A DNA stretch of 64,000 bases, taken from positions 434,001-498,000 of the forward strand of contig RBZT01000125.1 in assembly GCA_003693705.1 (NCBI GenBank). The letters are read 5' to 3'. The notes beneath the pieces were generated by a model, which saw only the letters and a list, made by a program, of their open reading frames with translations, was not told the origin of the DNA and did no database searches. This document shows, piece by piece, positions 36,351-47,782 of the stretch. The translations under genes and the position numbers were made by a program. The DNA is from Polymyxa betae. Its lineage: Eukaryota; Endomyxa; Phytomyxea; Plasmodiophorida; Plasmodiophoridae. Numbering within the stretch: the first letter of the stretch is position 1; each line of letters starts with the position of its first letter.

Positions 36351-37391
36351 ATGACAAAGCCTGTCTTTGTCTTGACCCAATCTGTCGTCGATCCAACCGA
36401 ATCCCGAATCGATCCGGCGACCGGCACCCGTTACGTCGATGTTGATGTTGCGACGGCCGACGTACACATTGCCGGGGAATCGGCGGCCGGAGTCATCGAC
36501 AACTTCGACGAGATTAGGCCCCTTCCATATCCGCTTCGAGTTCAGCGAATGCTTCTTGATGATGTGACCTTCGACCGAAATGAGCTCCAGGAGCTGATCG
36601 ATTCGTGTCGGCCGCGGTCGTTGAGTATACAGAACTGCCGAGGCCTGACACTGAGGCATATTCCCATATCGATCCAGCAGCTCGATCTATCAGGTAATCA
36701 CGAGCTATTCATGGCTTCTGATGTATCCATTATAATCGACTGTCTGCCACAACTCAATCTCTTGTGCCTGGAACATTGCGAGCTATCAAAAGAACAGTGT
36801 GCGACACTGGCTGCTGCTGTCTCTCGAGCTCCCAATCTGAAGCATCTCAATATGGCTGGAAATGATATTGGAAACGTTGGAATTGAGATTCTAAGCTTCA
36901 ATCTGAAGATGTCAAGATCAATCGAAGAGCTAATTGTTGCAGAATGTAACATCTCTGAAAGCGGTGCCATTTGTCTAGCATCGCATCTACCAGAACTGGA
37001 CAACCTTCGTATGCTGGACCTGGAACTAAACCAGTTACGAACAGAGGGCGTTCATGCCATCGTACAATCGCTTGTACGCTGCCAAAACCTTCAGCGCATC
37101 AATTTGGCACAATGCGGATGTAGCGATGTTCACCATCTTCTGAGCTCGTGCACCAATCAGACACTTCTGGAAGTGGATATCGATCAAGCACCAGATGCCC
37201 AGGAAGTGATCGCTGCCTTCACATCACGAAATCTGGCCTCTACTGTGTCACAGACAAGATGCCTGTTTTTAGGCTCAGAAATCGTCCGGAAATTTACTTC
37301 TAGTCCGACATTCGACCGAAGCCTACTGCATAAGATCTTCTCTATGTGTCCTCCGATTTGCCCATTTCCAAAACGAAGGCATTCTTCATAG
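36351..37391 (+). CDS. leucine-rich repeat protein
   Basis: 346 residues, single exon from the ATG at 36351. After a polar ~65-residue N-terminus come about seven repeats of the ribonuclease-inhibitor LRR type. Examples are LPQLNLLCLEHCELSKEQC, APNLKHLNMAGNDIGNVGI, LRMLDLELNQLRTEGVHAI and CQNLQRINLAQCGCSDVHH. There is no signal peptide or membrane span, so a cytosolic scaffold role is likely. No enzymatic domain seen. It converges with the RhoGEF gene, with 24 bp between stops. Confidence 0.75.
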   Translation: MTKPVFVLTQSVVDPTESRIDPATGTRYVDVDVATADVHIAGESAAGVIDNFDEIRPLPYPLRVQRMLLDDVTFDRNELQELIDSCRPRSLSIQNCRGLTLRHIPISIQQLDLSGNHELFMASDVSIIIDCLPQLNLLCLEHCELSKEQCATLAAAVSRAPNLKHLNMAGNDIGNVGIEILSFNLKMSRSIEELIVAECNISESGAICLASHLPELDNLRMLDLELNQLRTEGVHAIVQSLVRCQNLQRINLAQCGCSDVHHLLSSCTNQTLLEVDIDQAPDAQEVIAAFTSRNLASTVSQTRCLFLGSEIVRKFTSSPTFDRSLLHKIFSMCPPICPFPKRRHSS

Positions 37392-37415
37392 GTCGCTTGT
37401 GAACACGTTCGCTGA

Positions 37416-38891
37416 TTATTGCCCCTTTCCAAGCAATGGCGAAATGCGCGATATCCAGGTCGCTCTGGATTGCTCATTTTCAGCTACGAACGTGACATCC
37501 TGATTCGGTGTAGAGAGCTTCATATCGAAAGCGTCTGCTGTAGTGTCCAACGTGGTCTCGCTGAGGTACATAACACCTAAGATTTGAACTGAATTAAGGT
37601 TCGAACGGGATCGGTTGGACGCCGAACCTTTAAATTTATGGGACGTGCTGGTCCACAGACAAATATCACTAAATAGGTATGCAACGCAATCAACTGTGGA
37701 CCTGCCAATTGGCGAGAATCCCGACAGCTGTTTGCGGACTGCCAGATGCCCTTCATGCACCAGTGTCCTTCCTGGTTTGATTAACGACGCCTCATCGTCG
37801 TATCCCACAAGACGATTTTGTATCTGGATGATCTGGGGAGTGTTTGTATCATGATTTTAAGTCAACATCTAAAACTATTGTTACCTTCGTGACGTTCTCA
37901 AAATTTGCTTTAGCCGAGTTGATATGCGATGTTATCTTCTCAATGCGTTCTGTAGCTGTTGCTAAAGCTGGATAATCATGGTGGAAGTCGGGCGTGTTCT
38001 TCCTCAGCTCTCTCAGCAACAGCAAATACCTCGGGACGCGTTGAATTGGCATGATCATGAAACTCTCCAGCGCTGCCACATTCGGATTCGCCGCCTTCAC
38101 TTTCTGTACGAACGACTGGAACTTCTTGCTGTTCCTCAGAGCACCCAACACTTGTAAGATGTTGTCATAGCTGTTCACGAACACCGTGTACATCTTCAAG
38201 AAGTCGCCTGTTTCATGTCAAGTTAAACCTGGACCAGCACCGTCCCATGCGTCTAACCAAACTTCACGAAAGTTGCTCCAACGTCCCTGGCTGATCTCAG
38301 CTGCGGTAGGAGCGCATCATGCAGGTTAGTAATAATCGTGAGGCTCTTGAAGGATAGCATATCGATCTCCTTCATTGTTAAGCCATTGGAGCGATTCTGT
38401 GCCGAAGCAGTCATGGGTTCGATCCAGATTTTCTCTAGCTGATGCAGGCTGCTCAGATATGATTCTTCCGTCTGAGAGAGGAACACCCTCAAACGTCATT
38501 CCAACAATCGATGGCCATCAATACACCAAACCTGAATGAGTTCGTTGATAATCAAGGTTCTCTTGCGCTCCATGGATTCTTCCGATCCCCATTTAGCAAT
38601 GGTGTTCTGACCCCAGAGCTGTAGCTCCGATTTCTCTGCTTTAACCTCACCAACATCTTGTTCTTTGATGGTGTCGGCTTGTTGTTGTTGTTGTTGTTGT
38701 TGTTTCTCTTTCGTCAAGTCCAGGCCCGAATCAAGTTTGTCATCGGGGTCCTCTGTGATCGAGATGTCAGTCACCGAGTCGCTGAGGTGGAACACGAATC
38801 GAGGTTTGGGCGCCTGTACGCTGGCGACCCAGAAGAGATATAGGAGTGTTAGTTGTAGAAAGAGGAATAGCCAGGCTGCAATCACTTCCAT
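37416..38891 (-). CDS. RhoGEF (DH-PH) with N-terminal membrane segment
   Basis: Four exons, complement(37416-37832, 37885-38207, 38258-38471, 38532-38891), close to 437 residues. The DH domain begins with INELIQTEESYLSSLHQLE (CR1) and has FMIMPIQRVPRYLLLLREL (CR3), the most conserved block of Dbl-family exchange factors. The PH region includes VHEGHLAVRKQ, VAYLFSDICLWT and ENEQSRATWI. Such proteins load GTP onto Rho GTPases. Before the DH domain lie a strongly hydrophobic start (AAWLFLFLQLTLLYLFWVA, residues ~6-24) and a polyglutamine run of eight Gln. A signal-anchor would place a RhoGEF on a membrane, which is unusual. The ATG at 38891 could instead belong to a longer, unseen model. Confidence 0.85.
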
Positions 38892-39173
38892 AACTGTATA
38901 ATGACATCATACATAGGTCGAAGGAGTCGGCACGCGTCCATCCCATCTTGTGTTTCAGACATGAAAACACATCATATTCGACATCATTAGTTGAACCAGA
39001 TTCGCCTGTTTTAATTACAGAAATGATGGTAGCTCATAGGAGCAGCCAGCTTTTGCAGATGATGATGTGATGCCTGCAATCGTTGTACATAAATCATGAG
39101 CAGAATCTGTGAACGACCAGAAAGCAGCGTTTTTTTGCAGCATTGTTAATTGTAGGATCTTGGCTGGAAGATA

Positions 39174-39809
39174 TCATGTCTTTCGTCTAGCGAATCGGCA
39201 TGGCTCTGAATGCATCTGCATAGATCTAATCAGATCCGTGTTTCGATGTGGCATATTTAACAGGGCCGCCTGACGTAACGCTGCCAACATGGGTGACGTG
39301 CGCTTCTTGAGCGCGACGATGGGCGGCTGCCGGGCCGGTATCACCTGCTGCGAACGGGATCGCGGTAATCTCGGAATGGCAGCCATTAGGGATGTCGCTT
39401 GCAATGAGAGTGGCTTCAACGTGGTCGTCGGCAGCGAATCCGTTGCTGACAAAGCCACCGGGTCGCCTTTCAGCTGGTCCAAGATCGAGACCGAGGGCGG
39501 ATCCACCCGCGGCGGCGCCCGCCGCTTCAGATTCGGGACCACGCGAAGCACCGATAGGTCGAACTGCTGGCCCACCGTCCCTGCCAGAGCCGTTGATTTC
39601 CGGATCTGGGGCTGGGCCGGCACCACACCGGCCAGTACGTCGGCGAAGGCGACCGCTCTGAGGTCGGCTCCGGTACCGACCGGTCTCTCGATATATCGGT
39701 GAATGCAGTCCTACGATCCATAATCAGGTCGGCAATGTATGGCTGGGGGGGGGGGGCCAGTATGACTGACCCGTATCTGGTCGAGGGCAGCGTCAGTACC
39801 GGGCGTCAT
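39174..39809 (-). CDS. uncharacterised basic protein
   Basis: Two exons, complement(39174-39710, 39771-39809), with a 60 bp intron that contains a run of 12 G/C; 191 residues. The start reads MTPGTDAALDQIR-DCIHRYIERP. The rest is rich in Ala, Pro, Arg and Leu (LKRRAPPRVDPPSV, IPRLPRSRSQQVIPA) with no domain I recognise. Base composition is clearly more GC-rich than in its neighbours. A plus-strand ORF overlaps it completely; the minus strand is preferred because it yields a clean splice and start. Divergent from the GST-like gene, whose start lies only 42 bp away. Confidence 0.5.
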
Positions 39810-39851
39810 GGCGTCGCCACGTCTGCAATGATCTGCTGGTACGGTCATTGA

Positions 39852-40541
39852 ATGGGCGGCGGCAGATATCTGTTGGTGAGGTCGTCGTCGGTGTCGTGTC
39901 GGGCAGTCTGGGCTCTCGTTATAGCCCATCCTGATTGTCACGTTCATGTCATCGATCTCGATCAGGGTTCTGCTCCTGCTCCAGGGACGCCCCAGGACCT
40001 TCCGCAGCCGAAGCGTGTCCCATGCCTGTACGACCCGCCCGTCACGCTCTACGAATCGCACGCCATCTTGCGGTATCTGGGCGCTAGCAGCCAGTTCTAT
40101 TCAGACGATCTGATCGTTAGAGCGAAGATTGATGAGATTATGGTATTTATGCTATATACATATAGTAGGCGATGTTCTCTAAATGGATCGTTATTACAGG
40201 ATTATCAAGGTCGAGTTGTGAATGTATTGATTCAGAGATGCATCATGCCGATTCTGTTCCCAACATTATTCGGAGCGGATACATTAACGAATACGAGCGA
40301 GATGATCATGAGAGAGATACCAAATCTGTATGAATCTCTACACTATCTACAAGACAGATTACAGGCTCCAGGACCCTATCTGATTGGAACCCACCCGACC
40401 ATCGCCGATCTGTCTATGGTCGGCGTCCTTCAGGTCCTACAGCATCCCAAGATCGCATTCGACCTGGAACCATTTGCTAGCATCAAGCACTGGATGCAAT
40501 TGATACAGCAGGAGAAATACTGGCCCCAGCAGGAATCCTGA
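39852..40541 (+). CDS. glutathione S-transferase-like protein
   Basis: 229 residues, single exon. A thioredoxin-like N-terminal half (YLLVRSSSVSCRAVWALV; KRVPCLYDPPVTLYESHAIL) has the cis-Pro segment VPCLYDP and the glutathione-binding ESHAIL. An all-helical C-terminal half has GTHPTIADLSMVGVLQ, the conserved N-capping box/hydrophobic staple motif. A Ser in RSSSVSCR would be the catalytic residue, as in theta-class enzymes, but this is inference. Roles in conjugation of electrophiles to glutathione in the cytosol are typical of the family. Confidence 0.82.
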   Translation: MGGGRYLLVRSSSVSCRAVWALVIAHPDCHVHVIDLDQGSAPAPGTPQDLPQPKRVPCLYDPPVTLYESHAILRYLGASSQFYSDDLIVRAKIDEIMVFMLYTYSRRCSLNGSLLQDYQGRVVNVLIQRCIMPILFPTLFGADTLTNTSEMIMREIPNLYESLHYLQDRLQAPGPYLIGTHPTIADLSMVGVLQVLQHPKIAFDLEPFASIKHWMQLIQQEKYWPQQES

Positions 40542-40664
40542 TTACGAGCCCCAGTTGTTTGGATGTTAGATGCTCTCTAGTTTACGTTACATAAACTTTT
40601 TCGACAAATTTGTGGAAACTCTCGATTTTTTTTTGATGCGGACCCGAACGCGGATGCAGAGTTG

Positions 40665-41599
40665 ATGCAAGCCGACCATAGCCCAGATGGGGCGTTCATG
40701 CCGCCATCAGAGCCGTTACATAGAGACAATGGGTCTAGGACCGAGTTCGAAAGGGCCATAATGGAACAAATAGATTCGATCGGGGAGACTGTCAACATGC
40801 TGGCCAGCACCGTCGAGTCCATTGAACTCAAACTTGACGAATTCATCCAGATTCGCGGCGGAAAACCACGCCCGGATCCTAAACAGCACAATCGAACGAA
40901 TCCGAACTGGTCTGCGCCTTTACCCGAGCCACAACCTCCTGATTCTGTTTTGAATGTTTACGAGCATGAAGACAGTGCCGCCTTTCTTTCATTAACCGTA
41001 ATGCATGTCAGTTGATAATAACTGGCACTAATTTGGTTACAGAGCGAACAGCGGCCGCCGCGCGAATCTCAATCTGAAAAATTGCTTGCGAATGCTTTAA
41101 ATAAGATCTTGGTCTCGCTACCGTCGCAATGTGTATGTTTGTGGTTGAAGTTCAGATAGATCCATATGTCAACATAATCTTATTCAGGACGGTGTTGATA
41201 ATGTGTACGAGGAAATTAAGTTGTTCGTAGCGCTGACCATGAATCTGATTACCGGTATTACGCCCCAGGGTATCATCTCCCGTGCTTTGATGCCCTGTTA
41301 GTTGAAATCCACACTCTCCTGAACTCCTCATTTAAGCAATCTGTCTAGATCTACTTATGACCACAGGAAGGTCGCCTTCCTTGCTCCATCGAATATGGAA
41401 CGATATGTCGGCTGTCACAGGTTGCAACGAAGATGAAATTCGACGCACTTTCAAGCGAATGATCGATACACATTGTCGAGGGTTCAGGCGGAAAATGATG
41501 TCGCTAGAGCAGTTTCCGGCATCAATATTGCATGTGACCAAGTGGGTCAAGACAAATGTTCTAAATCAAGTCGACGACCATCAGCTGAATTCCGATTGA
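40665..41599 (+). CDS. uncharacterised coiled-coil protein
   Basis: Four exons: 40665-40997, 41043-41132, 41188 to about 41271, and about 41350-41599. The last junction skips an unusually long ~79 bp intron and is least certain. The N-terminus has a short coiled coil (MEQIDSIGETVNMLASTVES). Helical segments follow (SEKLLANALNKILVSLPSQC; DEIRRTFKRMIDTHCRGFRR). No family recognised and no signal peptide or membrane span. It converges with UGGT, with 59 bp between stops. Confidence 0.5.
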
Positions 41600-41658
41600 A
41601 TTCCCATGATGAGTTAATCAAATTGTGTTCTTTTAAGTCTATAAAACTAAATATCTGT

Positions 41659-44600
41659 CTACAGCTCAGTTTTTTCAGATGCAACTTCAGCATTAGACGC
41701 AGGAGATTCCGTGGCGTTCCTGCTGACTAAATTCGCTTCCTCGTTCAAAGCATTCCACTCAGGCAGCAATCTTCTAGCCCTTGATAATTTCGGTTCTTTT
41801 GTCATCGGATTATTGCATAGATCTATTGTCTTTGCTTCGTCTAACAATTAGTTAGTGGTTTGAATTCAGTTATGATAGTGTCAATACTTAAGGATTCCAT
41901 CGAACACCATGTTTCACACCATAGCCATTCTTGCGGCAACGAATATATCCCCACAACATGCTTATATTTGAATGAGCAAACCTCATGAAACGGTTCGCGA
42001 GTTCAATCATTACCTGTGCGTAATTCGGAAGGTCTTGATCAAGATTTGCTAGACTGTTCGGATCGGCAGACAGATTGTCATACATAGCACGCAATGTATC
42101 ACCTGCTCGAATCTAAACCATAATTAACGAACACGCTCGGGTCGGAAATTGAACAGAGACTTAACCTTTCTGAATTGTTTCAGATCTACGACATAGAGCG
42201 CTGAAATGTGATACTGCCTTCCTCGAAGATGTTCTTTCCAAAATCCGCCTTTCCAGAACCGGAATCCTTTCATCGTATCAGGTAATGATGACCGAGAGGA
42301 GAAAATGGACAACCTTCGGTTAAAGTGTTACTGTCGCAGAATGGGGTATACGCGTATGGGTTGCCGTTCAAGTCAAGGTTCCATAATTCAGAGAGATCAC
42401 CTCGAACTATCTGTTTTAAAGTTCAGCCCTGAGATTACGTTCGTATTTGTAACGCAGCGAACCTGATCGGCATCGATAAAGATGATACGATCCAGGTTAA
42501 TAGGAAACAGGACATCAAGAAAGAGAATCTTATACCCCCAAATAGTTCGTTGCTTTTCACGTTGTCTGCGTAACCATGATGGCCATTTATAGGTGACCAG
42601 CTCCACAGAGAATCCGTCTAAAAACTGTTAGCAGAATGAAACCAGTGCATATCAACGAACGTTGCTCAGCAAAGGAATTGATATTGGTCTTGAATTGGGG
42701 AGATAAGAACTGGCCGACAAACCAGAACTTGATCTTGTAGTTTGTTGATGACATACGTTTCGCCACACTTAACATCATGATTCGCAGGAAACGTTCATAT
42801 AAATGTCCCGAGGCAATACTGAAAATATGGATTGTTTCCTTATCCCCTGACTGTAAGAGCTTCAGTTAGTTTCAGTGAACAATAAAGGCGGTCAATACCT
42901 CGTTTCGGAATAACGAATTCCAAAATCCGCTTATCCTCGATGGAGAAGCATCCGGCTCAGTGAGCTCCAGAAGACTCCTCTACAATCAAAGTTATAAACA
43001 TTAGATGGACACACAAATTGCTGACCATTTCCATTCCAGGACGGCGAACCAGAAACAACTGAAGATGGGAGCGTGTGAAGCTTCTAACAGGAACTCGCAC
43101 GCGATTAGACTGAAGGGAATATTCAATACAATCCAGTATCTTAGTTGTAGCGAACCTGATAAATGAGATCTGCAGAATGAATCGGTAACTGCTGATTGTC
43201 TGGGAACATGAACATTTCGGTGGCCTTTCCGGGAGCGAGTTTCAAATCAAAGACATTTGGAGTTGACTAAAAATCACATTTTTGTCAGAGGTACTTCAGT
43301 TGCAACCACACCTACTTTCAGCTGGAAGTAACCGAGATTTTCCATCACAATGGTATCATAGTGCTTGTCAGATGATTCTAGCAAAATTTTTAAGCCTGCA
43401 GGAGGAGACGGATTTGGAGATAGTTCAAGACAAGTCCCGTATACTAATTCACATCTAAGTTGAGATATCAAAACACGACTAGTTTACCTAAAAGGTTCTT
43501 TAGGTCAAAGGTCACCCTTTGTTGGTCCATTCCAGGATAAAGCTGCATGTTATCCAGGTCGATTTCCGCATAAGAAGATTCCACGAGCCAAGGTTCTGTG
43601 GTCTCCACAGAAAGAGTAAGGACGGGTGTTTTAGAAGGCAGAACAAAGTCTGCCTTAACATTGCTGACAATTTTTTTTAGATAAGACACCTATAGCCAAA
43701 CGTCCAAGTACCTGAGATCAATAGTTCCGTCCGATTCGAAGCGCAATTCGGGTTCAAAGACATAGCGGTAATATCGTTTGATCGGCAATGAGGAAGTAAC
43801 AGATGGTGGGTTAAATATCAGTGTAAGATCCCAGTTGAGCTTATCTCGTAACCCCAACAGGACTGACGTAAGCAGCTGGCAAACTTCGCTGAGAGGAGAG
43901 ATAACTGCAACAACCTAATCCATGTCAATTAAAACTCACCTTCAGCGACTCTGCCCAAACCTTAAAATGAGACGATGATGCGTAGCGTTTTGAAGCTGAA
44001 ATCATAGAATCGAAATTTCTGAGAAATTCAATACCTCGCATTCGAGCACCTGAAAGCAGTGTTAGTTAACGAAAAAAATTGCAATGTGAATAATTAGACC
44101 AAGACAAGCTGTAGTGAGCATGTACTTCTCGACGTCATTCTTCAAGTCGTCGCTCAGTTCAAAGGCGAGTTGATCGAGCAGTTTGAATTCCGATTGCACC
44201 ATCGGTCGGGTAACCTCAATAACGCGGCCATTAACGATCAAACTTGGACCCTCAACATTTGCTGTGATGTTATCAGGAACTTTATCTTTCGGGTAAATTG
44301 AGTGAAAACGCACTTAAAAGTTGAGGGCCCCATGTTGATGAGCTGGCTGTCAAAACATCCGGGTCTTCAGCTCCCCACGATATTACTCTTTTCCGGAAGG
44401 TTTCAGAATTCTCAGAAAGCCTCAAACATAATAACTTGATGATTTTGGATACAGCATCCAACGGTTCCTGAATTTTCCTGACCAGATCCATTACCAATGA
44501 ATTAGCAGTAAATCCACTATCAGCGGATGAGCCATATGTGACGAAAGCGAGGCGCTTTCCAGATCCAGCTGGCGACTGTAAATGGCGCAGGGCACTGAGA

Positions 44601-47575
44601 GCTAATGAAGCACCTTCGACTGTGCTAAGATCAGCGTATACCCAGATGGTGATATTAGCAGGTTCCGTATGAGGACCAGTCAAATACTGAAGATTCTGAG
44701 GCTGAACATATAGCAAATCCACAGCCATATCGGAAGTATACTTCCACTGAATAACCAGCTGATCAACATTCAAGATTTGATTGATAATCGGAAAACTACC
44801 TGATCTTTTGGTTGTTGCAACAGATCGCTATATGATTTCACCACATCGGAGCCGTCGAAGATATAACTGGATATATCATCATCGTCAGATAATGAGCCGG
44901 AATGCACAGCATGCATTATCCTCGTCTGCCAGGTGTATGTGGCGCGAATTAAGGTCTATTTTTTGTTAACAGAACTGTAGGTTATACAATAAAAGATCAC
45001 CTGCAGAAGCAGTTGAGGATGCGGAACTTCCTGCTGAACGCCATTAAAGAAGATTGTATCGACTGTCGCGATATTCCTTTCTGTCACATAATTGATGCAA
45101 TCGCTTACAAATTCGTTTTCCTAGAAATCACACCATTACCAAACGTTACTGTATTTCATTTTGCTTACCGTATCTGTCACTGAGAACAAGGCATTGTATG
45201 TCTCGATATCTCCGGATGCACCATTTTTAGCGAGAAAAGCTTTCTTGACGCGATCAATAGATACGTCTTCGCTTGTAACTGTTTCTTGAATTTGCAAAAG
45301 CGCAGAGAGGAAAGAGAATGCTCTAAAATAATCAGAGGAAAATGGTTTAAAACAGGAACGCTAACCTTCTTCGCGACTTTGCCAATGCCCAGCTGAACAG
45401 ACGAGCAGTTAGAGACGCGACTGGATTCAGCTTTGTTATCTGTGTTTGATTCTCTGATATATCTTCATGAATAGACTTAAAATCGCCAAACCGCCCCCTA
45501 ATCAGTTTATGCTTTACATCTAATTCAATTGAAGAAACCAAACTACCTTTCTGGCCGATTTGCGTCGAAGACAATGCCAACGCGAACAGGAGCCTGTTGT
45601 TTAACGAGTTGCTTCAGTTGTTCAACTAACTGAAGACCGGATCTTTTGCTCGGATCAATAACAGCAACGCAGTTGTATAAGTTTCGCCCAATTTGCAGTA
45701 GCTACGTAAAAACATTGAGAATCCCCATCATAATTATGAGTACGAATTACAGAGAACTGGCCAGGATACAATCGCATTGTACTTAAACTTCGATGCCAAC
45801 TTCGATATTTAGAACCTGTTTCAATATCATTCATCCAGGAGATCGAATCGCTGCGAGTATCAAGTCTTGGTTTAGCACCCGCTGCCGATGGGTAAACAGC
45901 AGTTCGTTTGGACTTCAAAGGTCGGGATGCTAATGGATGGTTAAGAATGAGAGCTGAGTACCACATGTGATTTAGAACCATTTTGTAGTGCATTATCAAT
46001 CTGGAAAGAATTCAACCCGATATTACTGAGCATCTCGATATACTTCGATTCTTTAGCAGCTAATGAATGCAAAGCGAACAGATCGAACTCAGAGGTATCG
46101 ATTGCAATTCCATTCAGATAAAGCGAGCTTTCTCCAGTAACGATATCTGAGCTCTCGTGGATGGTGGATATCTGCGATCTCACTATACACAGTCCGCTCA
46201 GCTGAAAAAATAGGAAAGGTAACTTAGTTCGAACCTTCTTTGCTGACTTGAACAGTCTTTAGCTTCGTGGCGTGTCGAGGGAAATCGCATGCAAGCCGAG
46301 CAAGCTCAGAAAGCGTGTCTTTGCTGTCCAATACATACTGCACAGCTTGTGATCCGAAATCGGCTTTTTGAAGAAATGTTCAGTGAGAGAATGTCAAAGA
46401 GAGATCAACCTCACCAATGTCCCAAACTCGAAGTTCTTCTTGAAGTTCATGGCGTAGTTTTACTGCAATATCATCGAGCTGTTCCGAACTGGATGGATAA
46501 CGAGTTTTAAGACGAGAAAAGTTAATCCCTATACGATCATTATAACCTAAACAGTCTAAAAGTTGTGCATAATACCATTGACTGATGAGCTATCGGCTTG
46601 CAAGTTGGTATCGTCTAGCACATTGTATTCCATATTCTTGAAGGCCAGCTCAACTCCAAAACCGTTCAACGGGAACGAATCAGATGCCCCGAGGTTAAAC
46701 GATGATAGCCTCAAGATAAAGCGAAAAGGTTGCTAAAAGTTGTCAACTTTAGGCAGAACAACAGCGTCAATGCTTTACCTTGCAGCTGACAATTTTTTGA
46801 TAAGAATCCGCGAAACCAGGTTGATCCAAATTTCCATAAACAACCAGTGCTGCACCTGGAACAAATTTTTTTAGCAAGATTTTTGACCCTTTTTGCTACT
46901 GAACCAGTTGTCCTATTAGGATGCATATGATCGAATTCAAACGTCTCCAGCATCGCATCTGTTTGCAACAGTTTGGGGTCAAATCCGCAGCTGAGTTGCT
47001 TGTTCCCATAATCAACGATTACTCCACTTTTGCATGAATCAGGTTCCAACTTGGATGCAGAGCCTTTGATCGCATCCTATATAATCATGAATATCAGTAT
47101 TAGAATGTTCTTCAACTTCGCTTGCCCGTAATAGCTGTCGATTCGATTCTAAAAGCGGTGAATAGACATTTAGCCCCTGGCGTTCAAGTTAGACCGAAAA
47201 AAAGAAGTGACTCTCTAACAGATACTGACCAGCGACATTTTTAATGTGGAGCAAGCCTCGGAAGAAGACAAATCTATGCATGCAATGATACTATCGTACA
47301 AATCGCGATCGGTCCGAGACACATTTGCGGTTGACAATGTCGAGAGATGTTCAAGCGACGACCAAAACAGCAGCGGCGATACCGACGCATAGTATTCCCT
47401 GTAAAGCTTCAAAAGGCAATCCCAAGCTGCTCATCCATCATTACGCAGCTTGATGCGTGATGGAATCGCTGGGAAACCGCGACTGCAAGTCGACCGACAG
47501 GTTGGCGTTGGGATCGGCATCGCAGGTCAGCAAACTCTGGCACAGAGCTGCAATGAATATGGCGACAGTCCTCAT
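41659..47575 (-). CDS. UGGT: UDP-glucose:glycoprotein glucosyltransferase (UGGT)
   Basis: Large multi-exon gene from the ATG at 47575 to a stop at 41659. It starts with a signal peptide ([20 protein letters not shown]). The first intron joins [17 protein letters not shown]. The long middle corresponds to the thioredoxin-like folding-sensor domains, which are poorly conserved. The C-terminal GT24 domain is unmistakable: [54 protein letters not shown] (DxD motif), [33 protein letters not shown] and [14 protein letters not shown]. The protein ends KTEL, a KDEL-like ER retrieval signal. UGGT adds glucose back to unfolded N-glycoproteins in the ER lumen, so they re-enter the calnexin/calreticulin cycle. 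I did not define all exons. Confidence 0.93.
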
Positions 47576-47782
47576 TATGACAATGACGAAACGATGAGAA
47601 ATGCCTCTGCAATGAGAGTGGGGGGACACACGACACCAAAGTCGCAACTTATTGCCTCACTGATACCCTTATCAGGGTTTCGTTACTCTTACGACAGTTC
47701 TAACTGCTATGAATGCCTTCTTCACAATAAAACCCAAATGGTTCATTAACAATATAATGGCTGGTCAACAATCTAACAACGA

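Noticed and set aside
38665-38901. Cys-rich plus-strand ORF with a run of Cys codons
   Set aside because: It is the antisense of the CAA/CAG polyglutamine tract in the RhoGEF exon, whose splicing and DH-domain match fix the minus strand.
39289-39702. Plus-strand 137-codon ORF
   Set aside because: GC-rich shadow of the minus-strand orphan at 39174-39809, which has a clean ATG and a 60 bp intron.
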